Shown here piece after piece: positions 25,675 through 37,815 of a DNA stretch of 64,000 bases. Below the pieces are notes generated by a model, which was not told the DNA's origin, ran no database searches, and was given only the letters and a program-made list of their open reading frames with translations. The stretch is from NCBI GenBank assembly GCA_932294295.1, contig OW028580.1:26147396-26211395 (forward strand), read 5' to 3'. Every line of letters begins with the position of its first letter. Positions within the stretch are counted from its first letter, which is position 1. A program made the translations under genes and the position numbers. The DNA is from Alitta virens (Eukaryota > Annelida > Polychaeta > Phyllodocida > Nereididae).

Positions 25675-25785
25675 GGTGGTGGTGGTGGATTAAGGCTTTA
25701 CGTCCTGTATTTCTGCACCTGGTGGGCTAATTAGGACAGGTAGGGACAATGGCAATGAGAGGAAGGATGAAACAGCCATCCAACA
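25675..25785 (-). mobile_element. SINE family A, body only
   Basis: Only the body and 3' part of family A are present; the tRNA head is missing, as in a 5'-truncated copy. The G/T-rich GGTGGTGGTGG end matches other copies. Confidence 0.75.
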
Positions 25786-26921
25786 TAATTAATTTTGATG
25801 CAATCATCAAATTTTTAATATTAAATACAGTGGGGTGCAATGATAGGAACTTACAGTGTTTTTTGGGCCCCTCACTATGTTTTACTATATATACATTTCA
25901 TTAATGTTTTGTATTTAGGATGAATATAAAAAGTTCTGAGTTCTGGTCTAGGTCATAACCACGAGGCCACTCAGCTGTTGTTATGGAAAACTCATTTATT
26001 AAAAGAAAATGGTTACACATAATATTTCACTTACAACAAAAGTAAAAACAAAATGTATTATTATTTTTATTAACCAGAACCAGCGTAAACAAATCAATTG
26101 TTATGTTTACCAGCAGCTGCCAATACTTTTGCAGAGAATATTTTGCTTATAGATTAATATTAATGGCCAATTCCTAGAATTCACACGATATGCCACAGAA
26201 GTAATTTGTTGCTATGTATGTAATGGACATGTTTATTCCTTTGATATATGTTTCTTGGAAATACATCAGTCTGCCATATGTATGTATTTTCCACAGTACT
26301 TTCCATATATTCCATATGAATAGAGATATTGATTATATTTTGAAACACTCAGGTAAAAGTTTCATGCGGGTGAAATAATTTTCTCTATCGGATAATTGGA
26401 AAATATATCTTGTAATGGGAAAATTGATGTTTTCATATATATTGAATGCAAAACCTAGTTCTACCTACAGTAAAACTCACAACTTCTGGTCTGTGTTTCA
26501 CAAGCTGTACTAAGGTAGACCTCTACCTTTCAAACTAAACAAAGCTAACAGACATAAGTTGTCTACTACTGAAAGCTATAATTAAAACCACCATAATATG
26601 GCAGATCTAAACCTTTTGTCATTTCTGAGTTCATATCATGACTGATAGTAGGGTTTGTAAATAAGTTATCATACAAGCCAAATGTATATTTATTTTTCAC
26701 TGTAACAATGCTTTTTTGCTAATTTGTGATTTTAGTTGAGTTGCCTACTAGGTTTATTCAGCTAGGTACAGCTAGGTTTCCCTGGGTGATGATGCATTAT
26801 ATAAGGCTATATCATATCATAAGAATAATTAGATATGCCATTCTAGTTAGGCACACTTTTGACGGTAAGATGATTACAAGAAATGCAGGGGGTTGCAAAA
26901 AATAGAAAGTCTGATAACACG
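25786..26921. other. No gene recognised
   Basis: AT-rich unique sequence; nothing recognised. Confidence 0.5.
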
Positions 26922-27105
26922 GTGGAAACTCAATTAAAGACCACTTCACTATTAAGGCCACCTTATTATAAAAACAGGTATCTTTTTCCCAGCTGTACTT
27001 CTGCCACTGTAAATGATTTACCTCATATCTAAATTCCTTCGACTATTAAAGCAAAAAAAAAAAAAAACACCTTGATAGTGGTCTTAATGGTGAGGTTTAT
27101 CTGTC
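26922..27105. mobile_element. Family G element
   Basis: TAAAGACCACTTCACTATTA and GTGGTCTTAATGGTGAGGTT are well-kept inverted ends. An A-run (27052-27066) lies within. Confidence 0.65.
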
Positions 27106-27410
27106 ATATTTGAATCAGAAGATGTCAAAGTACCTGATGTTGTCTGACTCAAAGTATAATGAAAAGCCTGAAAGCCTACACAGCCAAATATGACACACAC
27201 ACAGACATTTAATGACACACAGAGAATATATAGACATAATGGACCTACGGGAGTATATTCCTGCTAGAATTATGATTATTATAGTAGAAGTATGAGGCAG
27301 GTTTGATGTTAAGCAGACCGAAATCTTTAAGGTTGAAATAAAGACGCAGAAAGATGGTCAACTCCGGTGACTAAATGGCTGTCACTGACAACGCCACAAT
27401 AGGACAACCA

Positions 27411-28208
27411 GGTCAACAGAAAATAGATTTAGAGTCAACAGAAGATAGATTCAGAGCCAACAGAAGATATATTCAGAGCCAACAGAAGATAGATTCAGAG
27501 CCAACAGAAGATGGAATCAGAGCCAACAGAAGATAGATTCAGAGCCAACAGAAGATAGATTCAGAGACAACAGATGATAGATTCAGAGCCAACAGAAGAT
27601 ATATTTAGAGCCAACAGAAGATAGATTCAGAGCCAACAGAAGATATATTCAGAGCAAACAGAAGATATATTCAGAGCCAACAGAAGATAGATTCAGAGCC
27701 AACAGAAGATGGAATCAGAGCCAACAGAAGATAGATTTAGAGCCAACCGAAGATAGATTCAGAGCCAACAGAAGATAGATTCAGAGCCAACAGAAGACAG
27801 ATTTAGAGCCAACAGAAGATAGATTTAGAGCCAACAGAAGATATATTCAGAGCCAACAGAAGATAGATTTAGAGCCAACAGAAAATAGATTCAGAGCCAA
27901 CAGAAGATAGATTTAGAGCCAACAGAAGATAGATTCAGAGCCAACAGAAGATAGATTCAGAGCCAACAGAAGATAGATTCAGAGCCAACAGAAGATAAAT
28001 TCAGAGCCAACAGAAGATAGCTTCAGAGCCAACAGAAGACAGATTTAGAGCCAACAGAAGATAGATTTAGAGCCAACAGAAAATAGATTTAGAGCCAACA
28101 GAAGATAGATTCAGAGCCAACAGAAGATAGATTTAGAGCCAACATAAGATAGATTTAGCGCCAACAGAAAATAGATTTGGAGCCAACAGAAGATTGATTC
28201 AGAGCCAA
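27411..28208. repeat. 22-bp minisatellite, about 36 units
   Basis: The unit GAAGATAGATTCAGAGCCAACA repeats with scattered substitutions (TTCAG or TTTAG; ATAGAT, ATATAT or ATGGAA). Since 22 is not a multiple of 3, a coding role is unlikely. Confidence 0.93.
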
Positions 28209-28904
28209 AACTATAAATATTGACAAGGAAAGAAGGAAAGAAAAAAAAGAAAAAAAGGAAAGACAAAATAAATAAAGAAAGATCGAACAAACAAACAAGA
28301 GGTGTGGGAACCTTCTAGGAAGAAAGGCGACGAAATAAGAATGAAAAATGAGATAAAACACAATCAACATTGATAGGGAACAAACAAACAAACACAAAAA
28401 GTGCATGAGAGATTGGGAGCATGGTGACAAAATATGGAAAAGAAATAAAGATAGCACACAACTAAATTAACTGAATAATCCCATTTTGTTCACTTGGTTA
28501 ACTGGCATCTTTTATTGGGCAAAGAAAATCTGTTTACACAATCAAGAGGTCCTGTTGCACTTGGAAAACAAACCAATTGGACGGCGTAAGTTCATCTCAC
28601 AGCATCAGAGTTCAGTGGGTGAAAACACCATGTCTACGGCTTCCAAGGCTCACAAGTGCTGAGGCAACTGGCCCATTAATCATTCAGAGCATAGTAAAGG
28701 ACCAGAAGCTGGGAATGAAACAAGGAGGGAACATGCCACCTGGCTACATCACTCCCACTGCCAGATAAACACAGTGGAGAGAATAGGCAAACACCGGACA
28801 ACTTCTCATCTCAGCTGTTTGGCAATGCGGTTGGAAAAATCACCATTGCAAACACGTTCGTTCCATGGTAAGTGTGAGAGAGTCCGCGAGATGCGGAGTT
28901 CGTA

Positions 28905-29270
28905 TAACTGAGTGTCAGCGAGACTGACTCTACAAGACTGAGACTGAGTCTGTGAGACTGCGAGACTGAGTCTGTGAGACTGAGTCTGTGAGACTGCGAG
29001 ACTGAGTCTGTGAGACTGAGTCTGTGAGACTGCGAGACTGAGTCTGTGAGTCTGTGAGACTGAGTCTGTGAGACTGAGTCTGTGAGACTGAGTCTGTGAG
29101 ACTGAGACTTATTAGTCTGTGACTCTTTCAAAAGTTTGAGACTGAGTTCGTGAGTTTATTAGTATGTGACTCTTAGAGACTGAGTCTGACAGACTGTAAG
29201 TCTGGGTCTGTGCGACTAAGTTTGTGAGACTGAGTCAGAGAGATTGAGTCTTCAAGACTGTGATTCTGAG
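28905..29270. repeat. GAGACTGAGTCTGT minisatellite
   Basis: 14-bp GAGACTGAGTCTGT units mixed with 10-bp GAGACTGCGA units. Order decays toward 29270, where the foldback element begins. Confidence 0.9.
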
Positions 29271-29275
29271 ATTTA

Positions 29276-32200
29276 AGCCACTGTCACACGGGCCGGTTGT
29301 GCCGTAGTGAAGCCGTAGTATTACGTAATAGTTGCGGAAATTGCTACCCGGCTCCAAGCCGGCGGCCCCAATACGGCCACCTGTGGATACCTGGGGATAC
29401 CCGGCAAGCACCCGTGGGACCCTTGGCCCAGCCGCGAAACCCGGCCCCGATAGCCGGTTGTGCCATGCAAGCATGGCACAACCGGCTATCTCACGGGTGA
29501 AAAAAAAAAAAAAGAACACGTGGAAGCCGACGGGTGACCCGTGGAAGCCGGCGGGTGGCCCGTAGAAGCCGGCGGGTGGCCCGTAGAACCCGGCGAATTA
29601 TTCGTCCCTTATTTCACCCCGGCGGCTTGTTGAGGGGTTCTACGGGTAACCCGGCGGCTTTCACGGGTAACCCGGCGGCTTTTACGGGTAACCCGGCGGC
29701 TTTCACGGGTAACCCGGCGGCTTTCACGGGTAACCCGCCGGCTTTTTGCTACCAGCGTCAGCGTAGGCAGGGAGGTATATACTTTAAAAGGCTGCTGCTC
29801 CTCTAATATTAGTCCGATTTTCCTCAAATAAAGACTGCATGGCAGTATAGCTCATACTGATTCCATACGTATTTTCGGATTTAAAAAATACCCGAATATT
29901 AAGCGAGATATTTGTCTGAGAAGACAGTTGTCTTGCGGTGGCTGCTGCTCCATTTATATTAATCCGATTTTCGTCAAATCAGGACTGAATGTAGTATAAA
30001 TCATACTGATTCCATACGCGTTTTCGGATCGAAAATAGACCAAATATTAAGCGAGATATTCGTCTGAGAAGGTAGCTGGGTTGGCGGAGGCAAACAGTGG
30101 TGCTCTCGCAGACGTCCGCGCCCTGACTGTATCAATGCAGGAAGGGCTGAGCCCTTCTTTAAAAGGCTGCTGCTCCCCTAATATTAGTCCGATTTTCGTC
30201 AAATTAAAACTGTAGTGTAGCATAGTTCATACTGATTCCATCATGTTTTCGGATTGAAAATAGACCAAATATTAAGCGAGATATTCATCTGAGAATGCAG
30301 TTCTCTGGCAGCGGCCAGGTGCTCTGTGTATAGTCATGACTTGAATGGTGTGGTCAATATTTTTGACCATTTTATATACATTGTTTGGATGAGCTTTATT
30401 GCAATTCATTTCTACTCATTCTGCCAACTGCCATGACCGTTATGTCAATTGCTATTAGCATTTTGAATGATATAAAGAATGGGTGTAGAGAATACAGCAA
30501 ATGCTCAATATATGTGTCAATTGCCTAATTGCCTAAATTGGGGTTCTTTGACCTGTCATTTCATAGTTTGTTCAAAGATGACACAGTAATATGACATTGT
30601 CTTGATTGTCATTCACAATTACAAAAAGATGTAATTGCTTTCATTATTTAAAAACAATGTATTGTATTGTAATTACCAGGCAATGATTATATTTGTATAT
30701 TGGTATTTTTTTTATACATGTGAACATTCTTATCTTTTTGTGTATATTTTTGTAAAATTTTAATCTAATATTGATATTGTAATTAGTATTTGTGATTTGA
30801 TCTGTGATTTTATTTGCTATCTTTTATGTACTTATATGGACCAAATATTAAGCTAGATATTCTATATTATATAATAAGCATATAAATCTATCTGTCTATC
30901 TACATATTCGATTTTCGTCAAATAAAGACTGAATTATTCAGGGAAATGTGTAGAATTTATATAATAGTTAAGGTGGGGAAAATTAATGGAGTATACTAGG
31001 CACAAACAAGAATATTCTTGTTAATAAAGTTAGTAATACCTCATAGAGTATAGATATGTAGATAGACAGATAGTTATAAGATCTTCACCTAATAATATGT
31101 TACTATCAATAATTAATTAATTCGTAATCAATAAAAAACGAAAATAAAACAATGTTTGATTGCTTGTTGCCAATAAAATTCCGACTTGATAAAGATGTCT
31201 ATGGAGCTATAACAACTATCTATAGATAGATATACTCTAGTTTATATAAATTATCAATATTTCGTTGTTGTTTCTGAAAATAATCCAACTGGAATTAATA
31301 TTGATATTGCATGTTCCATCCATGATCAAAACAATCTCCCTCTTTAATATGCATAATAAACAGGAATCAGTTGAAATTCAGAACTTCAATTAATGCTTGT
31401 GATCAATGATGAAAAAAGCATGACTTACCCCATTCTTTGTATTATTCAAAATGCTAATAGCAATTGACATAACGGTCAAGGCAGATTGCTTTTACATATA
31501 TAGGTTAATTGACTTTACAAAACCAAAGGAAAAGTCCTTCCCATTGGCCAGTTGGCAGAATGAGTAGAAAATAATTGCAATAAAGCTCATCCAAACAATG
31601 TATATATAATGGTAAAAAATATTGACCACACCATTCAAGTCATGAACATACACAGAGCACCATGCTGCCTTCTCAGACGAATATCACGCTTAATATTTGG
31701 TCTATTTTCAATCTGAAATTCTGTGTGAAATAAGTATAGACTCTTCTATAATTCAATATTTATTTGACGCAAATCGGATTAATATTAATGGAGCAGCAGC
31801 CGCCACCAGACAACCGCCTTCTCAGGAGAATATCTCGCTTAATATTTGGTCTATTTTCAATCCGAAAACACCTATGGAGTCAGTATGAATTATACTACAA
31901 TCCCGTTTTATTTGACGAAAATCGGACTTATATTAGGGGAGCAGCAGCCTTTTAAAATATACTCCTGGAAGCTGCGAGTTACTCCTACTACTCGCCGGCT
32001 TACTCCTACAACTCGGCGAGTAACCCGTAGAACCCGCCGAGTCACCCGTAGAACCCGCCGAGTCACCCGTAAAACCCGCCGAGTCACCCGTAGAACCCGT
32101 CGAGGCACCCGTAGAACCCGCCGAGGCACCCGCGGCAGCCGGCGGGTAACCCGGCGGGTGCTGCCCCGCCCCTTTTTGCTGCCAGAACCGGTCGCCAAAC

Positions 32201-32279
32201 CGGCGGAAAGAGCTGTCACATAACTATTACGTAATACTACGGGTTCACTACGGCAAAACCGGCCCGTGTGACAGTGGCT
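29276..32279. mobile_element. Foldback transposon, 3004 bp, non-autonomous, TTA target duplication
   Basis: The two ends are near-identical inverted repeats starting AGCCACTGTCACACGGGCC. TTA flanks both sides (29273-29275 and 32280-32282). The inverted similarity continues inward in three layers: GC-rich 21-bp tandem units (29642-29742 and 32043-32150); units of roughly 150-230 bp starting with GCTGCTGCTCC (left at 29791, 29941 and 30166; inverted right near 31650-31950); and a unique block (30336-30482 against 31433-31650). The central 0.95 kb holds no open frame of note, so no transposase is encoded. A 3-bp TWA duplication is the PIF/Harbinger habit, while the arm design recalls the sea-urchin TU and fly FB elements. 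The superfamily is inferred, not proven. Confidence 0.88.
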
Positions 32280-32282
32280 TTA

Positions 32283-33114
32283 CACGAGACATCATTATGT
32301 ATGGATTATGTGTCAGCCGACCTAACATCCCAGAACATGTTGGGTGCCTCCAACGATGAGGATTGTAGCTGGGGTGGCTTTAATAGACAGATATCATCGT
32401 TCACATAGCACAATGCAGTAGAAGCAGTATTAATTGAGTAAATGACAAAGTACTCAATCAAAAACAATGACGGCATTTCATTAGGTTTGAGGTCCCATAT
32501 ACATCTCAACAACTTTGGGCATTGGCTCAATTCTCCAATTTAATGGAAAACAAAACACTGAAAATTACAAAACAGGGATTATGCAACCCTAGCATAATCC
32601 TATTCTATATTTGGTAATATAAGACATTTGACTTCATCAGCAGACAGTTCAGACGCCCACACTAACCTGCTAACCATGCAAGAAGTCAAGTTGACCAATT
32701 ACAGCCATGAGGCTGACAGAATATCCCCTCTGCCAGACTGCACTCAGTTAACCTGAGACATTAGGTGGTGACAATAAAGCAATTGTGCGACATTACCCGG
32801 GAGAAGCAATTATTCATCGTCAGGCTATCATTGTCATAATTGTCAAAACAAGATAGTTATTCTCACATTGACAATTTTGGAGCTTTTTGGGCATAATTAG
32901 GATATAGGGTTGGACGAATTTACGATCAGAGTAGCAAGAAAAAGCCTGGACATTCATAAAAAATGTGTGCAAAAATTAAATTATAAAAGAGAAAATAAAA
33001 TATTGAATTAAATTATAAAAAGAAGACAAATTTGACGGGTCTGCAATAGTAAATATTAGTATTCTGAGTGAAGGAAATAACAGAAAAGAAAGGACTAAGC
33101 ACTATTGTACCCTA
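32283..33114. other. No gene recognised
   Basis: Unique sequence between the foldback element and the SINE of the third kind. Confidence 0.5.
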
Positions 33115-33365
33115 GGAAGCAGTGGTCCAGTGGTAACTAACTTTAGGTGTTCGCTTGCTATCCGCAAGGTTGTGGGTTCGAACCCCACCATGGCATCGAG
33201 GAGTTGGGCAGATCCTCTTCAATCATCGCCTCACCCCACCCAGGTGTAATGGGTACTTGGCATTTGGCACCCACAGTGATGGCACTGGTGTGAGCTATTT
33301 AGCCCTTGCAGTTAACCCTGTGTTCAAGGCTGAATGCTCACCAGGGTGTTGAGAAAGACTCTGGA
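33115..33365 (+). mobile_element. tRNA-derived SINE of a third kind (C)
   Basis: The head has an A-box-like TGGTCCAGTGG (33123-33133) and a B box GGGTTCGAACC (33174-33184), followed by a body with ACCCAGGTGTAATGGGTACT. No second copy is in the window. The 3' part runs to about 33365 without an A-tail. Confidence 0.65.
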
Positions 33366-33509
33366 TTGGCCTGCCAAGGATGTTATTGGGAAGTCGGTTG
33401 GGACTCTGATAAGTAATGACTATAAACCTAGATTTACTTTTGCAATAACAAACATTAAATTCAAATCACCATCGCAACTTTACTGTCCCTAGGTGTGTGT
33501 TACTAACAG

Positions 33510-33697
33510 GGCAGTGGTGGTGGATTAGGGCTTTATGTCCTGTATTTCTGCACCTGTTAGGCTAATTAGGACAGGCAGGGACCATGGTAATGAGATGAAG
33601 GATGAAACAGCCACCCAACTAAGGCTCAACTGGAAATTGAACCCGGGACCCAGTGGATGGAAGCCCAGCGCGCTGCCACTGAGCTAGACCCCCTGTT
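33510..33697 (-). mobile_element. SINE family A (full length, 9-bp TSD)
   Basis: Same body and tRNA head as the copy at 14852. TTACTAACA flanks it at 33500-33508 and 33698-33706. The B box reads GGTTCAATTTCC, slightly degenerate. Confidence 0.88.
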
Positions 33698-33989
33698 TTA
33701 CTAACATGAATGCTAAACAAATCTGACAACGAAAATATCTTTCGATGTGGTGGAGAAAGAACCATGTTCAGGATAAAAAGCAATAATCCATTCCCCTCAT
33801 TAGTGAGATTCTTAATTAAAATCTCACTAGGGGATGTTTGATGATATGAAAGAAAAAATTAAAAGAGCCAAAAGTTTGATCCCCTCTTTCATTAAACTGA
33901 AACCAAAAAAAAAACCGGGAAAATACCTATCTATCACCTTCTTAATATAATTGATGTTCTTAGAATAATTACGGTAGTAGACAATAAAA

Positions 33990-34560
33990 TAATTATAATA
34001 TCTAAAACCGCTTTCCCACCTTGCTGAACTGCTTGCCAAACTCCCACGAACTACAAGTTGGTCAGACATCGTGAAACGTCGTAGTTAATCACCGAAGTTC
34101 GTCAGAGTACATCACCATTGTTCACAGTTCAAATTATCGTAGCCTTCTACGAACTCGTAGGACTTCATCAGACGTCGCAGGACTTAGTAGGACGTCATAG
34201 GTACGTCATAACAGTTCGTAGAAGATCATAAGCGTTCCTATGCATTTCGTAGATGTTTGTATAAGTTTGTATAAATTCGTGTGTGTGTGTGATTTGGGCT
34301 TTACGTCCTGTATTTCTGCACCGGATGGGCTAATTAGGACAGGCAGGGACCATGGCAATGAGACGAAGGATGAAACAGCCATCCAACTTAGGCTCGACCG
34401 GGAATCGAACCCGGGACCCAGCGGTTGGAAGCCCAGAGCGCTACCTCTGAGCTATGCCCCTGCCCTTCGTGGAAATTCCTAGAAAGTCCTAGAAGTTTGT
34501 GGTTACGTCGTGGAAGTCATGCAGATTCAAAGCTATACAGACAGGAGTTTGTAGTGTATC
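33990..34560. repeat. Degenerate CGTAG/ACGTC-rich repeat region split by a SINE
   Basis: Motifs such as CGTAGGACTT, GACGTCATAG, TTCGTAGAAG and ACGTCGTGG recur irregularly in both directions, before and after the SINE at 34282-34465. It looks like an old array or a decayed foldback arm. Confidence 0.5.
34282..34465 (-). mobile_element. SINE family A (full length, intact A and B boxes)
   Basis: On the minus strand the A box is TAGCTCAGAGG and the B box is GGTTCGATTCC, both perfect RNA polymerase III internal promoter motifs. TTCGTG flanks it at 34276-34281 and 34466-34471. It sits inside a degenerate repeat region (33990-34560). Confidence 0.88.
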
Positions 34561-35406
34561 GTAAATGGTCCCGCACCTCAAGAAAAAGATCATGGAATTT
34601 CGAAAATTATGCTTATTAAAAATTAGATCTATTTAAAAAAGACATTGGCGATCTGCCAGAAACTTTGACCGCTTAAGTTTTGTGATAGTTCGGCGCAAAA
34701 TACGTAGCAGTTCTTGCAGGTGGTGACAGTACTTTAATAATAAAAAAGCCTGGCATAGGTAACTGGCCATGTAGACAGTTTCCCCGATACGGCCAACATA
34801 ATTCGACACCAAAGCATGACAATTTGTGGCTCATGGACAGAGTTCATACAACACTGGAACATTTCATTGCATTAAACAATAACTGAAATCGCCTTCATTA
34901 CTGTAAATAATCAGGCACTGAGTTCCAACACAAGTATCCACCGAACAGAACAGCCAAGAATGTCGACCAAACTATCTATTTGGTTTCCCGCTTATACAAA
35001 ACCAACGCCCTTTGAACCTGTCTGCTGTCTGCTTGGTGTTTTCGCTTTCCAAGTGGCCAGTGTAATCAGCTGGTTGGCACTGGACAGCGGCTATTTCTTT
35101 GGTCACTAAGGCTTGTTAAATTGCTGCCTGTGAGTCTGGAAATTTCAGGCATCACTTCTTTGCAGGACATTTAAAAGCAAACAGAAAAAACGTAACGGGT
35201 AATTTCGCATGGTTTCTTCAGAGCTGATAGCTTCACTTCTCTGATTTCCCAGATGCGGCATTTCCCATGAAAAAATCCCAAGGAGACCTCAAGAAATAGG
35301 CTATCTATCCCAGGTTTCTGAGGACGTCTTGTCATAATTGGATTCTAATATCAAGTGAAAACTGATAAAATAAAAATACTTAGTTACTCTAAAAAATAAG
35401 CACACT
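34561..35406. other. No gene recognised
   Basis: Unique sequence of moderate GC, no coding block recognised. Confidence 0.5.
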
Positions 35407-35672
35407 CTATTTATATAAGTAAGTAAGTAAGTAAGTAAATAAGTAAGTAAGTAACTAGGTAAGTAAGTAAGTAAGTAACCAAGCAAGTAAATAAGAAAGT
35501 AAGTATTACTATGCAAGTAAGCAAGCAAGAAAGCAATCAAGTAATGAGGAAGTAAGCAGGCAAGATAGTAAGAAAGCAAACAAGTAAGTAAGTAAGCAAC
35601 CCAAGCAAGTAAATAAGAAAGTAAGTAAGCAAGCAAGCAACTAAGCAACTACGTAAGTAAGTAAGAAATCCC
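35407..35672. repeat. (AAGT/AAGC)n microsatellite
   Basis: AAGT tetramers with AAGC, AAAT and AACT variants. Reverse Leu/Tyr-rich frames are artefacts. Confidence 0.9.
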
Positions 35673-35747
35673 CAAAAGTTGAATTTAGAAAAACAAAAAT
35701 TAAAACCTTTTTCAGAAAATTATTACAATGATATACACTAGGATCCC

Positions 35748-35825
35748 TTCTTTAAAATCGCCTCACTTTTAAGACTACTTGTCAATAAGATCTTTTAATT
35801 TGGCACATTGCAGGCACTGGAGAGT
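35748..35825. mobile_element. Family G element (partial)
   Basis: Only a left end, TCGCCTCACTTTTAAGACTA, and a central TTTGGCACATTGCA are recognisable. Confidence 0.4.
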
Positions 35826-36284
35826 ATTACTAATATTGTAATAAACGGAATAAAGAATAAATCAAATCAAATCAAAGACAACAGCACATCTGCTGAGGTT
35901 TGGTTAGGGAGGTAGAATTGCACATTGAATGTGCTTATAATAAAATAATCAAAATTTAAGATTTGAAGATTTATAAAGTCAAATAATATCTTATGAGAGA
36001 TACTAAAGACATTGCCAGTTAATTGACAATGTCCCTGATAAATTCATTGAAATCACAATAAGATATCAGTTCAATCAATATGGCAACATTTCGTTTTTCC
36101 GTTCAAGTCCTTGATCTCGTTCAACAGTGAGATCTCATCTAATCTCGCGAGATTGCGATTTTAACAATGTGGTCACGTGCTCAGGATTGCATTTATCCGA
36201 CAGACAACAGGGATTTCTGGGTAACCCCGCTTTGACCCTGACACTTGCCCCATGGGATGCGAGCTATATTAGCAATACAGTTGC

Positions 36285-36836
36285 TCTCATATCAACCACA
36301 TTCGAAACAAATTATCTAAAGTCACAGCAGTATTAAATAAGTTAAGACACATGCTACCAAAATATACATTAATTACCCTTTACAATACCATGTTTTTACC
36401 TTACTTGAATTATGGGCTTCTTTTGTGGGGATCTTGTAGTGCATCGATATTTAAAATACAGAAAAGGGTAGTAAGAACAATAAGCATATCAAAATACAAT
36501 GCCCATACCAATCCTATATTTAAACATTTAAGGCTTCTTAAATTACAGGACCTATGTACACTGAGTGAGTTGAAGTTTGGTCACAGGTTAGAACATAATA
36601 TGTTACCGATCTATTTCTACAACAATATTTTTTCATTAAAAATTCTGAGACCCATAATTATCTAATTCGAGGCACAAATAACTATCAATTACCTGTTTTC
36701 AAACATTCCTTCATTAAAAAGTCAATTAGATATAATTGCATCTTCTCATTTCATTTATATATTCTAAAATGTACTATTTATAAATTATGAAAATAAATTG
36801 ATCTAAGTCTAAATCTAAATCTAAAATCTAAATCTC
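36285..36836 (+). mobile_element. LINE 3' fragment with (TAAATC)n tail
   Basis: Translation gives the C-terminal reverse-transcriptase region typical of Jockey/CR1-like LINEs: HIRNKLSKVTAVLNKL, then LYNTMFLPYLNYGLLLWG (about 36375-36430), IQKRVVRTI and KYNAHTNPIFKHL. A frameshift near 36640 moves the final segment to another frame. The element ends in a short (TAAATC)n run at 36800-36836, as expected for CR1-like tails. The catalytic palm is absent (5' truncation). Confidence 0.8.
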
Positions 36837-37204
36837 AAAAGTATTTAGAATGCACTTCTGGGAGTGATCAAGTTAAAAAAGGCGGTTTCACTGCATGACA
36901 GTGTATTGGTATATTTTTGGATTTTAACAGTTAAATGCTCGAGTCACAATCCACGTGAAATAAAAAAAGATCAAATTCGAAATATTTCGCATTTTTCCTT
37001 TTTGGTTTAGTGACAAAGACATGCAGTTTCTGGTCACTAAGTGCTAGTAACATCTGATCGAAGAGCCCAAGCCATTTCTATGAAGGACACTATCTCCCAG
37101 TTGCAATAAATCTATTAATGTTAGAAGCAGAGATCGTCATCTCACCTTACCCTCCCACATTTGTAAAATTGAGTGGCCTTGAAATAAATCACCCTCAGCG
37201 TTAC

Positions 37205-37622
37205 TACAGTACCCTAGCTGCGAGAGGGCTCAATACCAATGTCAGTGCTACTGGAGTAACGCTTTGCCAACCTATATGTGGCAGAACAAAATGATGACAT
37301 GATAATGCTTGGAGTCCCAACATTGGACACATTTACCCCATGATAGGGGTCTTTTACTTGTCAGCATGAATGAGTACAAGGCACCTCCAATTTAACATCT
37401 TATGTGACCGACATCTAGCCGGGATGTACAGTTAGTTTCATAAAAAACAGTTGACTCTAGACTGCTATAGCGACCTATTCCTGGATGTACCTATAACTGG
37501 CTAAATCCAGCCGCTTCTGTCTACTACTAGCTTATAGTCCGGGCCAGGATCAAACATGGGACCTTCAGCAGAGCAAGCCAATGTGGAATTGGCAGATGAC
37601 TTAACCACTAGGCCACCCAGGA
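37205..37622 (-). mobile_element. SINE family B, longest copy
   Basis: It runs from the tail (CAGTGCTACTGG) through the body (CTTTTACTTGTCAGCATG, AACATCTTATGTGACCGACA) to a tRNA-like head at 37545-37620. The head holds, on the minus strand, GTGGCCTAGTGGTTAAG and a B-box-like GTTTGATCC. It is the best model of the family in this window. Confidence 0.75.
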
Positions 37623-37627
37623 TAGAC

Positions 37628-37815
37628 TGAGTGTGGGTGGGTGGATTGGGGCTTTACATCCCGTATTTCTGCACCTGTTGGGCTAATTAGGACAGGCAGG
37701 GACCATGGCAATGAGACGAAGGATGAAACAGCCATCCAACTTAGGCTCGACCTGGAATCGAACCCGGGACCCAGTGGTTGGAAGCCCAGCGCGCCACCAC
37801 GGAGCTAGGCCCAGA
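37628..37815 (-). mobile_element. SINE family A (full length)
   Basis: The body matches the other copies closely. The B box on the minus strand is GGTTCGATTCC. It lies directly against the head end of a SINE-B copy (37205-37622). Confidence 0.85.

Noticed and set aside
27411..28208. CRISPR-like regular array
   Set aside because: There are no spacers; the whole 22-bp unit repeats without unique intervals, and the genome is eukaryotic.
28811..29131. Ser/Gln/Leu repeat protein on the minus strand
   Set aside because: It is a translation of the GAGACTGAGTCTGT minisatellite.
29534..29827. Open frames with repeated GNPAAFT or SRRVTRE units in the left foldback arm
   Set aside because: They follow from a 21-bp tandem repeat (a multiple of 3), which is open by arithmetic in several frames.
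31846..32223. Arg/Thr-rich repeat proteins in the right foldback arm
   Set aside because: Same cause: 21-bp tandem units within an inverted-repeat element.
33115..33190. Possible functional tRNA gene
   Set aside because: A and B boxes are present but the cloverleaf is incomplete and a SINE body follows directly.
34390..34460. Possible functional tRNA gene on the minus strand
   Set aside because: Same head in several SINE copies with target duplications; it is a retroposon.
35301..35648. Leu/Tyr-rich membrane-like protein on the minus strand
   Set aside because: It is a translation of an (AAGT)n microsatellite.
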